DNA of 18,322 bases from Smittium mucronatum (lineage: Eukaryota > Kickxellomycota > Harpellomycetes > Harpellales > Legeriomycetaceae), in the NCBI GenBank assembly GCA_001953115.1, contig LSSL01000637.1, positions 1,879 through 20,200 on the forward strand, in the 5' to 3' direction. A model generated the notes under the pieces. That model did not search any database. It was given only the letters and a program-made list of their open reading frames with translations, and was not told the origin of the DNA. The position numbers were made by a program, and so were the translations under genes. Numbering within the stretch: position 1 is the stretch's first letter; each line of letters begins with the position of its first letter. Positions 1-9,150 of the stretch are shown here, piece after piece.

Positions 1-152
<152 letters not shown>

Positions 153-614
153 GAAATAGTAATAATATATAAATATCGGTGAATTAAAAAAAAAAAGTAC
201 AATTAAAGATAAAAATCAAGAGTAGTTTTAAATAAATTTATCGAAAATTCTCAATATTTAACAATTCACAACAGTATTTATTTTCTCTTCTATTCCAATT
301 ATGAAATTTGTGACGATCGTTTAAAGAATATTTTTTATAAAATCAAAATCATATTTAAAGCATAAATAATAAAAATAAAGAATCATTTTGAAGTTTAGAA
401 AACGAGGATCAAAAACTTTAGGGCTAATAAAAATTTCATACTTTAATAAGCAAAATTAGTTAGATTTTTTTCATCCATTAAATAAAATTTATTAAAAAAA
501 ACTCTTTTTCAATTTATTTCATTTTTGAAGATAAATTTTTATCGATATATCCAAATTAAAGGGGCATAACTCAAGATATAAGAGAGGAAGTGTATTGAGG
601 TTAAATGAAAATAA

Positions 615-1594
615 TATATTGAAAGTGATATAACTTCTCGTGATAAAATTTTTTTCACAAAGAACAATTGCAAAAATGAAGAATTTAATGAAATTTTTGC
701 TGAAAATATATTAGACGATGGTGAGGAAATCAGGAAAATATCAGTAAAAATTGGCTCAATACTTGTATTTACAGAGATAAGATTCTCAAAAAATAAACGA
801 TCTAAAATTGAAAATGGAGTGATTGAGTGGATATTAAATTCATAAAAACAGAAATTCACTTATACTCCTGAAATGATAATAAAAAAAATTTAAATTATAC
901 TGCAGAAGAATTAGAGAAATTAAATTATTCTGAGAATTTATGTACTCATGAATTCTTTTTATGCGAATAAACTCGTAATTAATTGCACGAAAGTGAATTT
1001 TCTGGATCTTTAAGTTGGTAAAGAGGGTTTTTTAAAAAGCTTAGGTTAAAAATGTCACATATTTTGGGTAAATATGGCAGCATTGATAAAACAGGTGTGA
1101 TCATTTCAAATATTCTAGATGAAATATTTCAAAAAATAAATAATGAAGATCCTGAATGTATTTTTAACACGGAAAACTTAATTTTTTACAAATCACCTCC
1201 CCATTATACAATACTGAATTCAAATTCAAATTATTCTTCAGTAAGAATTAAAGAGTTCAAAAGACGGGATAATATTAGTTATTTTTATTAAATCTACTTT
1301 TACTTGATAACTTCCTTCAAAAATGGTAGGAAAATTAAAAAAATCCTACCTGTAAAGTTTTTAAGGTTTTTAAAATTAAGTAGTACTAATAAAATAAATC
1401 TAAGTTATACCGAAAGTTATTTAAAAAAGTACGAAAATTATTTATCCACAATTTTAAACGAGAATACTCAAAACTGTGCCATTTTGTACAAAAAAATTGG
1501 GCTTTTTCACAATTTTTTATTTTTACCAATAAAAACGAAAAAAATTGCGATTTTTTTCCTGAAAATACTATTATTTTGTCTTTATTCAGATTAA
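615..1594 (+). pseudogene. pogo/CENP-B-like transposase relic, N-terminal to first catalytic region
   Basis: Pogo-type transposases bind their terminal repeats through paired helix-turn-helix domains and cut DNA with a DDE domain. An open frame at 615-845 contains KRSKIENGVIEWI, resembling the start of the second CENP-B/Tc5-type HTH. After a stop, QKFTYTPEMIIKK continues it. Frame 2 from 902 to 1291 has only three stops and reads FSGSLSW, a stop, then RGFFKKLRLK, like the family's S-x-x-W-x-x-x-F-K-K-R signature. ECIFNTENLIFYKSPPHYTI follows, like the IFN-(M)DETGLFY block around the first catalytic Asp; here that Asp is lost. EFKRRDNIS fits the following K-x-R-I segment. From 1304 to about 1470 the frame continues weakly (NPTCKVFKVFK in one frame, like the family's NPRCFK). 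At least four in-frame stops and several shifts make it non-functional. There is no plausible intact start codon upstream. Confidence 0.75.
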
Positions 1595-2538
1595 ACTCAT
1601 ATTTAATAATACTATTTTTCCTAATTTAAAATTACAAAATCGACCTCCGATAAATTTATAAATTTGGGATATTGCTTAAGCTTGGTCAGATATACCAATT
1701 GATGTGATTTAAGATGGATTATATCTGATGATACTTATAACTTTATTTTCGCTCAGTCAGTCAGCCAGTAGATTGATAGAGGAATAAATTAGGGCTTAAT
1801 ATAATAATATGATTTTTGATAGTAAAACCCCAAATAAATGACAAAATATAACATAATTTTTTGGCGAATTCTGCGTAGAATTTTTTTTTTTTCTTGGCGT
1901 TAATCGGTAGAAAAAAACTAAATAAAATGGATAAAATATGAAACTCCGTTAGTCCTGGAAAACAAGTATATAATTATTTTTTTTCTTTAACCTTTTTCCG
2001 AGATTTTTTTTTTTTCTAAAGTTAAATTTCGGTTATAATTAATTTCTAATAATTTTTTATATAAGATATTCTCCTATCTATTCACAAAGATTTTATTAAA
2101 CATATATGTCTCATTTTTTTCCCTTTAAGGACAAGATTTTAAATTATAGCTAACTCTATCTTATAATAAAAATGTTTTGTTTATTATAAACTCAAATTAA
2201 TATTCACATAGAAAATAACAATTAGCAAAAACGAGGCTTCAGAATTATATCTAGGTCCAAAAATATAATAATAAATATAATTTAAATCATTGAAACAGCA
2301 AAAAATAAAATAAATCAATAAAACTCACCAATAACTCCTATAAATAATTTTTTGCGTAATTTTCTTGAAATTAGCGGGCAGAAATTACTGGTAAAAAATA
2401 TATTATGTGCATGTTTTCCAGAATTTAAATAAATTCCCGGGTTTTTTCTATATTTTACGGTTTTTGAGAAAACCCCCCATTTAACCGAAGATAAATAAAC
2501 ACTCGGAGCTAAAAAAAACTTGAATGATAGAATTAATT

Positions 2539-2573
<35 letters not shown>

Positions 2574-2883
2574 CTAAAATCTTAATAAATATTATTGATG
2601 AGCAATGAAAAGTGTAACTTATAAGCTCCAATAAATCTTTTTAATTATTTATCTTGAACAGATTTACACCTGAAAACCCCTAATAAACAGCATAAAACCC
2701 CAGGGAAAACCTTTTGGTCTATCAATAATAATTAACTAACACATAATGAGTGGGTTATTTACTGCTGAAAACATTAGAAAATTAATTTAAATAAATGACT
2801 GATATTTTTACCTAGATATTAATAAATATGTAAAAAAAATTTCTAAAAGGTTAATAATGTGTAGATTTGAGAATTTTGGAGTA
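1495..2883. other. Non-coding spacer, possible insertion in the pogo relic
   Basis: This stretch splits the transposase relic between its first and second catalytic blocks, which in intact family members lie close together. No coding segment is recognisable in it. It is flanked by ATTTTGTACAAAA at 1481-1493 and again at 2884-2896, which would fit a duplicated target site. The core of that motif is a 12-bp palindrome in AT-rich DNA, so chance is possible. I see no convincing terminal inverted repeats. An (AT)14 tract lies inside it. Confidence 0.35.
2542..2570. repeat. (AT)14 microsatellite
   Basis: Twenty-nine bases of perfect alternating AT inside the non-coding stretch that interrupts the pogo-like relic. 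Confidence 0.97.
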
Positions 2884-2911
2884 ATTTTGTACAAAAGTGT
2901 TGAAAATTTAG

Positions 2912-3067
2912 CTTTTTCTATTTAAAAAACGGTTCGATGAAGTTTTGAAAATTAGAATTCCCAAAAATATCAAATATGGTGTTATTATGTTGCTAGATAA
3001 TGCACCAGGCTATTCGAAATATTTTTTAGAAGGTTTAATTAAAGCTAAATTTCCCCACAGATTTTAA
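2912..3067 (+). pseudogene. pogo/Tigger-like DDE transposase fragment, second catalytic Asp block
   Basis: An open frame of 51 codons lies between stops at 2909-2911 and 3065-3067 and has no start codon. It reads KKRFDEVLK, then YGVIMLLDNAPGYSKYF, then LEGLIKAKFP. The L-L-D-N-A-P signature is the second catalytic Asp region of the DDE_1 domain in pogo, Tigger and jerky-type transposases, where the family usually has LLLxDNAPSH. The preceding F-K-K-R-F-D-E fits the segment just before it. The following L-P-P-N...Q-P-x-D-Q-G block, with the third catalytic residue, is not readable. Orientation and order match the relic at 615-1594, so this is probably the same gene. Confidence 0.75.
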
Positions 3068-3327
3068 AATCATTGAAATTAATATATAAATTAGAATAAC
3101 CGCGTGTTTAAAAAAATGCACAAGTTCATTTCAGTAATATTTTTATTATTATTTCAACTATACCAAAAAAAAAAAGGATATATAATTCATCATTACTAGT
3201 ATTAGAATATGCTTTTCTGATTTTAGTTTCGGAAATCCTCCGCATTTTTAGGATTTGATTTTTTTAGAAAGAAATTTGCGGTTCTATAAGATAATCAATA
3301 ATAATCAACCGCTTCAAAAAATTCTGA

Positions 3328-3519
3328 AATAATAAAATATTCGCCCTTATAAGATTTGATGATTCTGATACTAGCGGAATAATTATTTCAAATCTTGATC
3401 AAGAATCGATCAGCAAGAAATCAATTATGCTAAGAGATATTTTCATATCAAACGATATTCCCATTTATAATGGGGCGCCAGATATGTTATTTTCGAAAAA
3501 TATTAAAAAATATTTGTAG
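3328..3519 (+). pseudogene. Possible C-terminal tail of the pogo-like transposase relic
   Basis: This is a 63-codon frame without a start, bounded by stops at 3325-3327 and 3517-3519. Residues include RFDDSDTSGIIISNLDQES and DIPIYNGAPDMLFSKNIKKY, a polar, acidic composition more protein-like than the surrounding translations. Just upstream (about 3250-3290) FDFFRKKFAVL could be the basic stretch that follows the QPLDQG block in this family. Position and strand suit the variable acidic C-terminus of a pogo-type transposase, but I cannot match conserved residues, so the assignment is by context. Confidence 0.35.
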
Positions 3520-3606
3520 ATAAACTTGATTTTAGGCTATGTAAATTTTTTATACGTTTTTAGTATTTTTGTGTTTATTTAAGCTAATATGTGATTTCGA
3601 GCCCCC

Positions 3607-5265
3607 TAATATTTTTATTTATTATTATTGGTAAAATGAATTTTTTTGCTTGGTATTTTATAAAATAAACTTTTATATAATCATGATATCAATTTTCATA
3701 TATCTGGTGTAAATTAATAATAAAATTCAACCCCTTTTATTAATTCAGCTATAATAAGATCATATGTATCAAATAAAATATTTAAGTAATAAAAGACACT
3801 TTTTTATCGAGTCACAGAATTTAAAAAAACCATAAATTAGATAAAATAAGCTGAAAAAAAGGCTAAAAATATTTACCTTTTATAGATATAATTTGTATTT
3901 AATTCCTTTAAAAAAAATCTAAACCTACAAAAATAATGGCTTGTTTACAGAGATAGATAGATTAGGAGAACTTAGAGTTTTTATTATATAAGGCAGTAAT
4001 TTTTATAATTATGCTATATTTTTTTTTTGGGATAAATTTCGTTTTTTTTGCGTTTATGAATCCGATTAAGAGTGAGTATAAGATTTAAACGTAATTTAAC
4101 ACAGAAATTTTATTTTTAATTTGAATTTACTAAAACTTAAACTTCAAATAATTCATATGATTCAATATTAGAATATATTCAATTTTTACCCCGTTTACAA
4201 AACACTATATATTTAGCCTTAAGAAACAATAGTTATTATTAGATTTTTTAAATGTATTTAACACTATGTAAATATAAGTATTATTTCGTCCTTTTATAAA
4301 ATACTTTTTACAAAAAAAAATATTACATTTTAATAAAATATTTAATTTTGGAGAAATCTAATGATTGTAAATTAATCTTATGGAAAAATGAAATAGTATT
4401 TGGGTAGTAAAAAACCTTCCTAGAAGATAGACAATATTAATATAAATCTATATATGTCATTAGAAATAAAAATTTGAAATGAAACTTAAATTATGTTTAA
4501 ACATAATATAAAATAAAATTTCTCCCGCATCCGCAAAATTATATTCAATAAAATAATCAAATTCATATTAAATTACGTTATAAAACGAAAAAAATGTAAC
4601 AAACTAAATTAAAGAAAATAATTAAATCTAATTTATATTTAAAAATTGATTAATTAATTACTTATACGTATTTATAATTGGTCGTATTCATATATTTTGG
4701 TATAGGAGACATTATATTAGTTTTGTTTAAGTTTTTTTTAAAGAAAATCCTCATTACAATTTTCTCTGAAAATTATATATATTTTTAGCTATTACCAAAT
4801 ATTTCTATCCGATTATTATAATTATCATATAAATACTAAAATCCGATAAAAAGTGATTTGTTTCAGATAAAGTGCTATTTTACCAATACATGAATTTTTT
4901 TGTAGTGAAATATCTAAAAGGAGTTAAAAAATATCCCGAATAAATATTTTTTATTTTTAAATGGATTAAATAAAATTCTCAAGCCTTTTTTATTTTTTTG
5001 CATATCTTTTATTTTTTGGAAATAAGTTTTATTAATATCCTAAACGTCAATATTGGTCAATATAAAAAAATCCTGGTTGTTTATGCATTAAACTAAAAAA
5101 AAAATTCTTTCAGGTTTTTAAAAGTATATTATTGTGGGTTTTATGTAATATTCGGTAAAAATAAATCAAAATACTTAATCTAGATTTAATATAGATATTT
5201 TTTCAGAAAAAATTTCCAATATACAACCTTAAACGTATAATATATAAATTTTTTTACTTTAATAA
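3607..5265. other. AT-rich intergenic DNA, no gene seen
   Basis: All frames here are short, stop-rich and low in complexity on both strands. I see no transposase motif, tRNA fold or tandem array beyond short A/T homopolymers. It separates the pogo-like relic from the large inverted-repeat structure. Confidence 0.6.
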
Positions 5266-5520
5266 GATCTCTTCTTGGATACGATAATTTTTACGTGGGT
5301 GTGATGCTTATGTGGATGCGATCTTTTTTTATTTCTTTGATCTTTAAGTGGCTGTAAACCTTCATTTATTTGGCGTGTTATTAAATATCAAGCTTAAAAT
5401 AGCAAATAATTAGGTTTTAATAAGCTAAAAAATATGATTTTATCAAATAGCAGAATGCATAATTGTGGGTACCGTTACTTGATATTTTCCTCTGATTACT
5501 AGAAAATGAAGTAATAGCCG

Positions 5521-5540
5521 TAACCCCCCCCCCCTAACCC
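5521..5540. repeat. C11 tract between two TAACCC motifs
   Basis: An 11-base C run is bounded by TAA and by TAACCC, so each side resembles one unit of the TAACCC-type telomere repeat. The mirror copy (G11) is at 8876-8895. In DNA this AT-rich, a G11/C11 run is conspicuous and could form a G-quadruplex between strands or molecules. Two units do not make a telomeric array. Confidence 0.8.
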
Positions 5541-5896
5541 AAAAAAATCAAAAAATCAAAATAATAAATATCCGGATATAAACCTCAAAATCGATAAATA
5601 TCAAAAAATATTGAGAATTACTCAATAATAACTGATATAACTGAAACTGAAACTAATATTAAACATTTATTGACAACTATATAAATTTTTTCATAGGATC
5701 GAGTTTTGAATTGGAATGAGCTTCAAGTGAATTTAGTAAAATTTAATTCTTTTTTATCACATATTAAATCAATGTATTTCATATCAAATTATCAGAAAAG
5801 AGCATATAAAGACGATCTTAGTCTCAAAGCTATTACAAAAAAATGACTAAAAGCTATGATTCCGTTCAAATAAAACCATAGCAGGTTGTCATCTAC

Positions 5897-5920
5897 GACT
5901 TTTCTGATAGCAGAAAAGTC
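5897..5920. other. Perfect 10-bp hairpin in the arm
   Basis: GACTTTTCTG is followed by the loop ATAG and then the exact reverse complement CAGAAAAGTC. The same hairpin recurs in the right arm at 8496-8519. It could be a structural or protein-binding element, or a chance palindrome; nothing downstream indicates a terminator role. Confidence 0.8.
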
Positions 5921-5958
5921 AAAATAACCTTTTTAATAATATTTGAGACATTAAATAG

Positions 5959-6186
5959 ACGGCATCATCGGTAAAAAATTATATTTTTAACCCTATTTTG
6001 AAAAAATTTGGCAAGTTTTCTTTAAATTTTTTATATATAAATTTTTTGAAAATTGAAAATTCATTGTTTTTTTTTATTCTATTCTTATTTAGAACCAATT
6101 TAAATTTTAATAATAATAATAATAATAATAATAGTGACACCGAAAAATATAAAGATGAAAAACTTTATAAAAAATTAACAGAATAA
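5959..6186 (+). CDS. Hypothetical Asn-rich ORF in the left arm (no ATG)
   Basis: A 75-codon open frame runs from just after a TAG at 5956-5958 to the TAA at 6184-6186. It has no ATG; TTG at 5998 is the first alternative start. The predicted chain has a Phe/Leu/Ile-rich hydrophobic middle (IENSLFFFILFLFRTNLNF) long enough to span a membrane, then eight Asn encoded by (AAT)8, then a charged tail (SDTEKYKDEKLYKKLTE). The family is unknown. The hydrophobic run may simply reflect T-rich DNA. It reads toward the element's core. I cannot show that it is expressed; it could be the last exon of a decayed gene. Confidence 0.2.
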   Translation, partial: TASSVKNYIFNPILKKFGKFSLNFLYINFLKIENSLFFFILFLFRTNLNFNNNNNNNNSDTEKYKDEKLYKKLTE

Positions 6187-6379
6187 TTTTTAAATTTTTA
6201 ATAATTAGCTACACCCTCTATAATTTTTATTTTAAAATAAACATTCTCAAAATTCTTATTAATAAATGTTTTGGAAAGCTTAAACTCTTAAAAATTTTTA
6301 TTTTTATTCATAATTTTTTCATATGTGATTTTTTTTGTATGTCAAAAAATGGTGCATTTATTTTTATTTTTTTGAATAT

Positions 6380-7450
6380 TCACCATTTACTTATACAAAA
6401 AACTTTAAAAGTGCATTTATTCTCTAATGTTGCATCCTGGATTGAAAATATCCTAAATTTACATCTGATAGTGATTTTTTTCTTTGTCATTGATATATTT
6501 TTGTTTGCTAATAATTTATAAAAAAAAAAATTTATGAATTTTTCGGTCAATAACACCTTATTCTGTTACTATTTCGTAACCTTTTCGATATTTATCAATG
6601 AATAAACCCAATAAAAAAATTTTACCGATTAATTTTATATCATGTTCCAGTATTTTAACCTTTATTTTTTCACCGATTCATAAAAAGGAATTATTTCATT
6701 ATTCTATCTGATCTTAGCATTGATCAAATCTTCCCTATTTCGGACTGAAAATAATATTATATGTCAAAACTCTGCAGCTCTAATATTATCTTCTACAATT
6801 CTTTCGAAAGCGGAGGAATTTCTCTTAATTAATTCACGTATTTAATTTTTCGAATTGTGCAGTTTGTTATTATTTTTTTCACCTCACAAGAGATTACTTC
6901 ATTAACTCCATCTTTCTTGTTTTTATCTTTCCTACATATTTTATGCGAATTAAATTTAGAAATTTTCTAAATTTTGAAATCCACTGATCTTTGCAAGAAA
7001 ATCAACATTTTTGATATATTTATGTATATTTATCTTCTTATATGGTTGCATTTTTATACCTCCAATTCAAGTCAAATTCATAACATAAGAGAAACACGAT
7101 AAAAAACTAATATTACATTTTATTTAGTTTCAAATAAAATTTTAGTTGTGAAAGTGGAAAAGTTACGTCAAATTTAACATCCAATTTTTTTTTCCAGTTT
7201 CTTCCATTAATTCATATGTTCTAATATAATTTTTTGTGATTTTGTTAAAATTTTAATTTTCATGATGGCTTCTTGGAGCTATAAATACTGAACCATGTCC
7301 TGTGAGTGCCGATAAAAAATATATAAAAATTATTTTGAAAAATACCCTCCGTTTTCTACTGGAAGTTTTTGGAAATTTTGGTAATGTAAAAATATAAAAC
7401 TTAAGCGTATCTAAAACTTCTTGTGAGGATTTTTTTATTAATGAAAACAA
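6380..7450 (-). pseudogene. Decayed coding relic in the core of the inverted-repeat element, family unknown
   Basis: On the minus strand, protein-like segments follow one another with frameshifts and few stops. A 65-codon ORF at 7253-7450 includes SSRKRRVFFK and ALTGHGSVFIAP. Its frame continues past a stop as NFNKITKNYIRTYELMEETG. About 6,790-7,060 gives ISKMLIFLQRSVDFK and ICRKDKNKKDGVNEVISCEV. About 6,680-6,838 gives RELIKRNSSAFERIVEDNIR and NEIIPFYESVKK. About 6,550-6,670 gives KILEHDIKLIGKIFLLGLF and DKYRKGYEIVTE. The end is ITIRCKFRIFSIQDATLENK, with a stop at 6380-6382. Composition is charged and varied, unlike random translations of this DNA. I do not recognise the family. LTGHG occurs in the C-terminal part of some non-LTR retrotransposon proteins, but nothing else supports that. 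It might be the element's former transposase or a captured gene. Confidence 0.5.
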
Positions 7451-8187
7451 AAACTAAGTGGCTGAAATAATCCAAAGCATGAAAACTATATCTAAAACTA
7501 TCTCTTATATTATCTCATATATCATTAGATCCTTTTCAAATCTTTCAAAAAAAACTGAAAATTTTTAATTTTTTAAAAAATTACAATTGATATATTTACG
7601 CCTTGGAATTTTTTTTGATCCCTTGAACCAACTTTCTCGAGGTATGGAGCTGCTAGAGCGGAAGGGGGTAGTTGGGTGATTTTTTTTCTTTAAAAAATTT
7701 TCACATTTTTTAATCTTTTTTAAATTAGTTTTTAGAACTTTTTATTGAACGTTAAATAAATTAAATGTAAAAAAAATGAAAACTTTACTCATTATATACA
7801 ATTTCGAGGCTATTAAAGATTTTTGAAAGGCTATTACGCGTTTTATCAGCACATGGATGAGCCAATTACCTTCAATACGCCGAAGAAGCTTTATTTTTCA
7901 ATGAATTTTAATATCCTATTAGATATTTTAATATTAAATGTTGTCAAGTTTTATGAGAATCAGTTTCATCTTAAATTTTTCACCATATATTTTGAATTTT
8001 TTTTTTTCAAGCATATGTAAGGTCTTATTATATTCCTAGACTCAGGCTTTATTCGGAAATCAGATAAAATGTTTTATATTTACTTTTAAAAAAATATTGT
8101 AGTGATTATTTAATGTTTCATTAATAAAAGTATATTTTGGGTTGAATTTTTTTTATTTATTACAAAATTACATTAAAAATAGAAATA
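7451..8187. other. Core of the element without a convincing gene
   Basis: A plus-strand ORF at 7823-8020 (65 codons, containing KGYYAFYQHMDEP and TFNTPKKLYF) begins protein-like but degenerates into Phe/Ile-rich translation of T-runs. The minus strand of the same stretch also has short protein-like pieces (HPCADKTRNSLSKIFNSLE). I cannot decide which strand once coded. A GC-richer patch lies at about 7625-7680; it does not fold as a tRNA. Confidence 0.4.
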
Positions 8188-8229
8188 AAAAATTATAGAG
8201 GGTGTAGCTAATTATTAAAAATTTAAAAA

Positions 8230-8457
8230 TTATTCTGTTAATTTTTTATAAAGTTTTTCATCTTTATATTTTTCGGTGTCACTATTATTATTATTATTAT
8301 TATTATTAAAATTTAAATTGGTTCTAAATAAGAATAGAATAAAAAAAAACAATGAATTTTCAATTTTCAAAAAATTTATATATAAAAAATTTAAAGAAAA
8401 CTTGCCAAATTTTTTCAAAATAGGGTTAAAAATATAATTTTTTACCGATGATGCCGT
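8230..8457 (-). CDS. Hypothetical Asn-rich ORF in the right arm (duplicate)
   Basis: The translation is identical to the left-arm ORF because the arms are identical here. This copy reads leftward into the core on the same strand as the decayed relic at 6380-7450, so it could be an upstream piece of that gene. A TAA closes it 42 bases before the arm's inner edge, and I see no clear splice signal joining the two. Confidence 0.2.
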   Translation of the reverse strand, partial: TASSVKNYIFNPILKKFGKFSLNFLYINFLKIENSLFFFILFLFRTNLNFNNNNNNNNSDTEKYKDEKLYKKLTE

Positions 8458-8495
8458 CTATTTAATGTCTCAAGTATTATTAAAAAGGTTATTTT

Positions 8496-8519
8496 GACTT
8501 TTCTGCTATCAGAAAAGTC
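8496..8519. other. Perfect 10-bp hairpin, right-arm copy
   Basis: This is the inverted copy of the 5897-5920 hairpin, with identical stem and complementary ATAG/CTAT loop. It adds no independent conservation because the whole arm is duplicated. Confidence 0.8.
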
Positions 8520-9150
8520 GTAGATGACAACCTGCTATGGTTTTATTTGAACGGAATCATAGCTTTTAGTCATTTTTTTGTAATAGCTTTGAGACTAAGA
8601 TCGTCTTTATATGCTCTTTTCTGATAATTTGATATGAAATACATTGATTTAATATGTGATAAAAAAGAATTAAATTTTACTAAATTCACTTGAAGCTCAT
8701 TCCAATTCAAAACTCGATCCTATGAAAAAATTTATATAGTTGTCAATAAATGTTTAATATTAGTTTCAGTTTCAGTTATATCAGTTATTATTGATTAATT
8801 CTCAATATTTTTTGATATTTATCGATTTTGAGGTTTATATCCGGATATTTATTATTTTGATTTTTTGATTTTTTTGGGTTAGGGGGGGGGGGTTACGGCT
8901 ATTACTTCATTTTCTAGTAATCAGAGGAAAATATCAAGTAACGGTACCCACAATTATGCATTCTGCTATTTGATAAAATCATATTTTTTAGCTTATTAAA
9001 ACCTAATTATTTGCTATTTTAAGCTTGATATTTAATAACACGCCAAATAAATGAAGGTTTACAGCCACTTAAAGATCAAAGAAATAAAAAAAGATCGCAT
9101 CCACATAAGCATCACACCCACGTAAAAATTATCGTATCCAAGAAGAGATC

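Larger units (their letters stand above)
421..3606 (+). mobile_element. Decayed pogo/Tigger-like element (boundaries tentative)
   Basis: Three plus-strand blocks (615-1594, 2912-3067, 3328-3519) occur in the order expected of one pogo-type (CENP-B-like, Tc1/mariner superfamily) transposase, so they probably belong to one element. The proposed ends rest on weak evidence. The left end would be TA followed by GGGCTAATAAAAATTTCATA at 419-440. The right end, read on the minus strand, is TA followed by GGGGGCTCGAAATCACATA from 3608 downward. TA flanks are what this superfamily duplicates on insertion, but the terminal match is short and gapped. The coding content is firm; the exact ends are not. 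At ~3.2 kb it is longer than a simple pogo element, consistent with a nested insertion near 1.5-2.9 kb. Confidence 0.4.
5266..6228 (+). repeat. Left arm of the 963-bp inverted repeat
   Basis: This arm matches 8188-9150 in reverse complement at 961 of 963 positions by direct comparison. At the inner edge the match dissolves after one base of slippage in a T-run (TAATTTTTATT against TAATTTTTTATT). It contains a C11 tract (5524-5534), a perfect hairpin (5897-5920), an (AAT)8 tract (6109-6132) and an Asn-rich ORF. Tract lengths are the same in both arms, which is unusual for slippage-prone repeats unless the duplication is recent. Confidence 0.97.
5266..9150. mobile_element. 3.9-kb element with 963-bp, nearly identical terminal inverted repeats
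   Basis: Bases 5266-6228 are the reverse complement of 8188-9150, with two mismatches that I could find (5621/8795 and 5942/8474) and no indel inside the arms. Sequence outside the arms is unrelated. The outer ends read GATCTCTTCTTGG inward from each side. A short direct repeat AGATC (5265-5269 and 9146-9150) could be a 4-5 bp target duplication, although GATC is palindromic and this could be part of the arm. The core (6229-8187) is unique and holds a decayed minus-strand coding relic. The architecture suits a foldback or long-TIR DNA transposon. An inverted segmental duplication, or an assembly palindrome with a spacer, are the alternatives. No intact transposase is present, so it would be non-autonomous. 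Confidence 0.7.
8188..9150 (-). repeat. Right arm of the 963-bp inverted repeat
   Basis: This is the mirror copy of 5266-6228. It differs by one transversion (8795) and one transition (8474) and carries the same C11/G11, (AAT)8 and hairpin features. The flank beyond 9150 (CCATGCATACG...) has no counterpart to the left of 5266, so the symmetry ends sharply. Confidence 0.97.

Noticed and set aside
539..859. 106-codon minus-strand ORF
   Set aside because: It is the antisense shadow of the pogo-like relic at 615-845, whose plus-strand reading has family motifs. The minus reading is Ser/Phe/Ile-rich with none.
5521..5540. Telomere repeat
   Set aside because: Only two TAACCC-like units flank a C11 run. 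There is no array, and the position is inside an internal inverted repeat.
6339..6521. 60-codon plus-strand ORF, hydrophobic, possible membrane peptide
   Set aside because: Its Phe/Ile richness follows from T-runs, and the opposite strand reads as the end of the core relic (RCKFRIFSIQDATLENK).
7253..7320. Non-LTR retrotransposon C-terminal motif (LTGHG)
   Set aside because: Only five residues match. No Cys-rich motif follows and no reverse-transcriptase block is found, so it is mentioned only as a weak possibility.
7625..7680. tRNA or small RNA gene in a GC-richer patch
   Set aside because: No A-box/B-box pair, acceptor stem or cloverleaf could be drawn.
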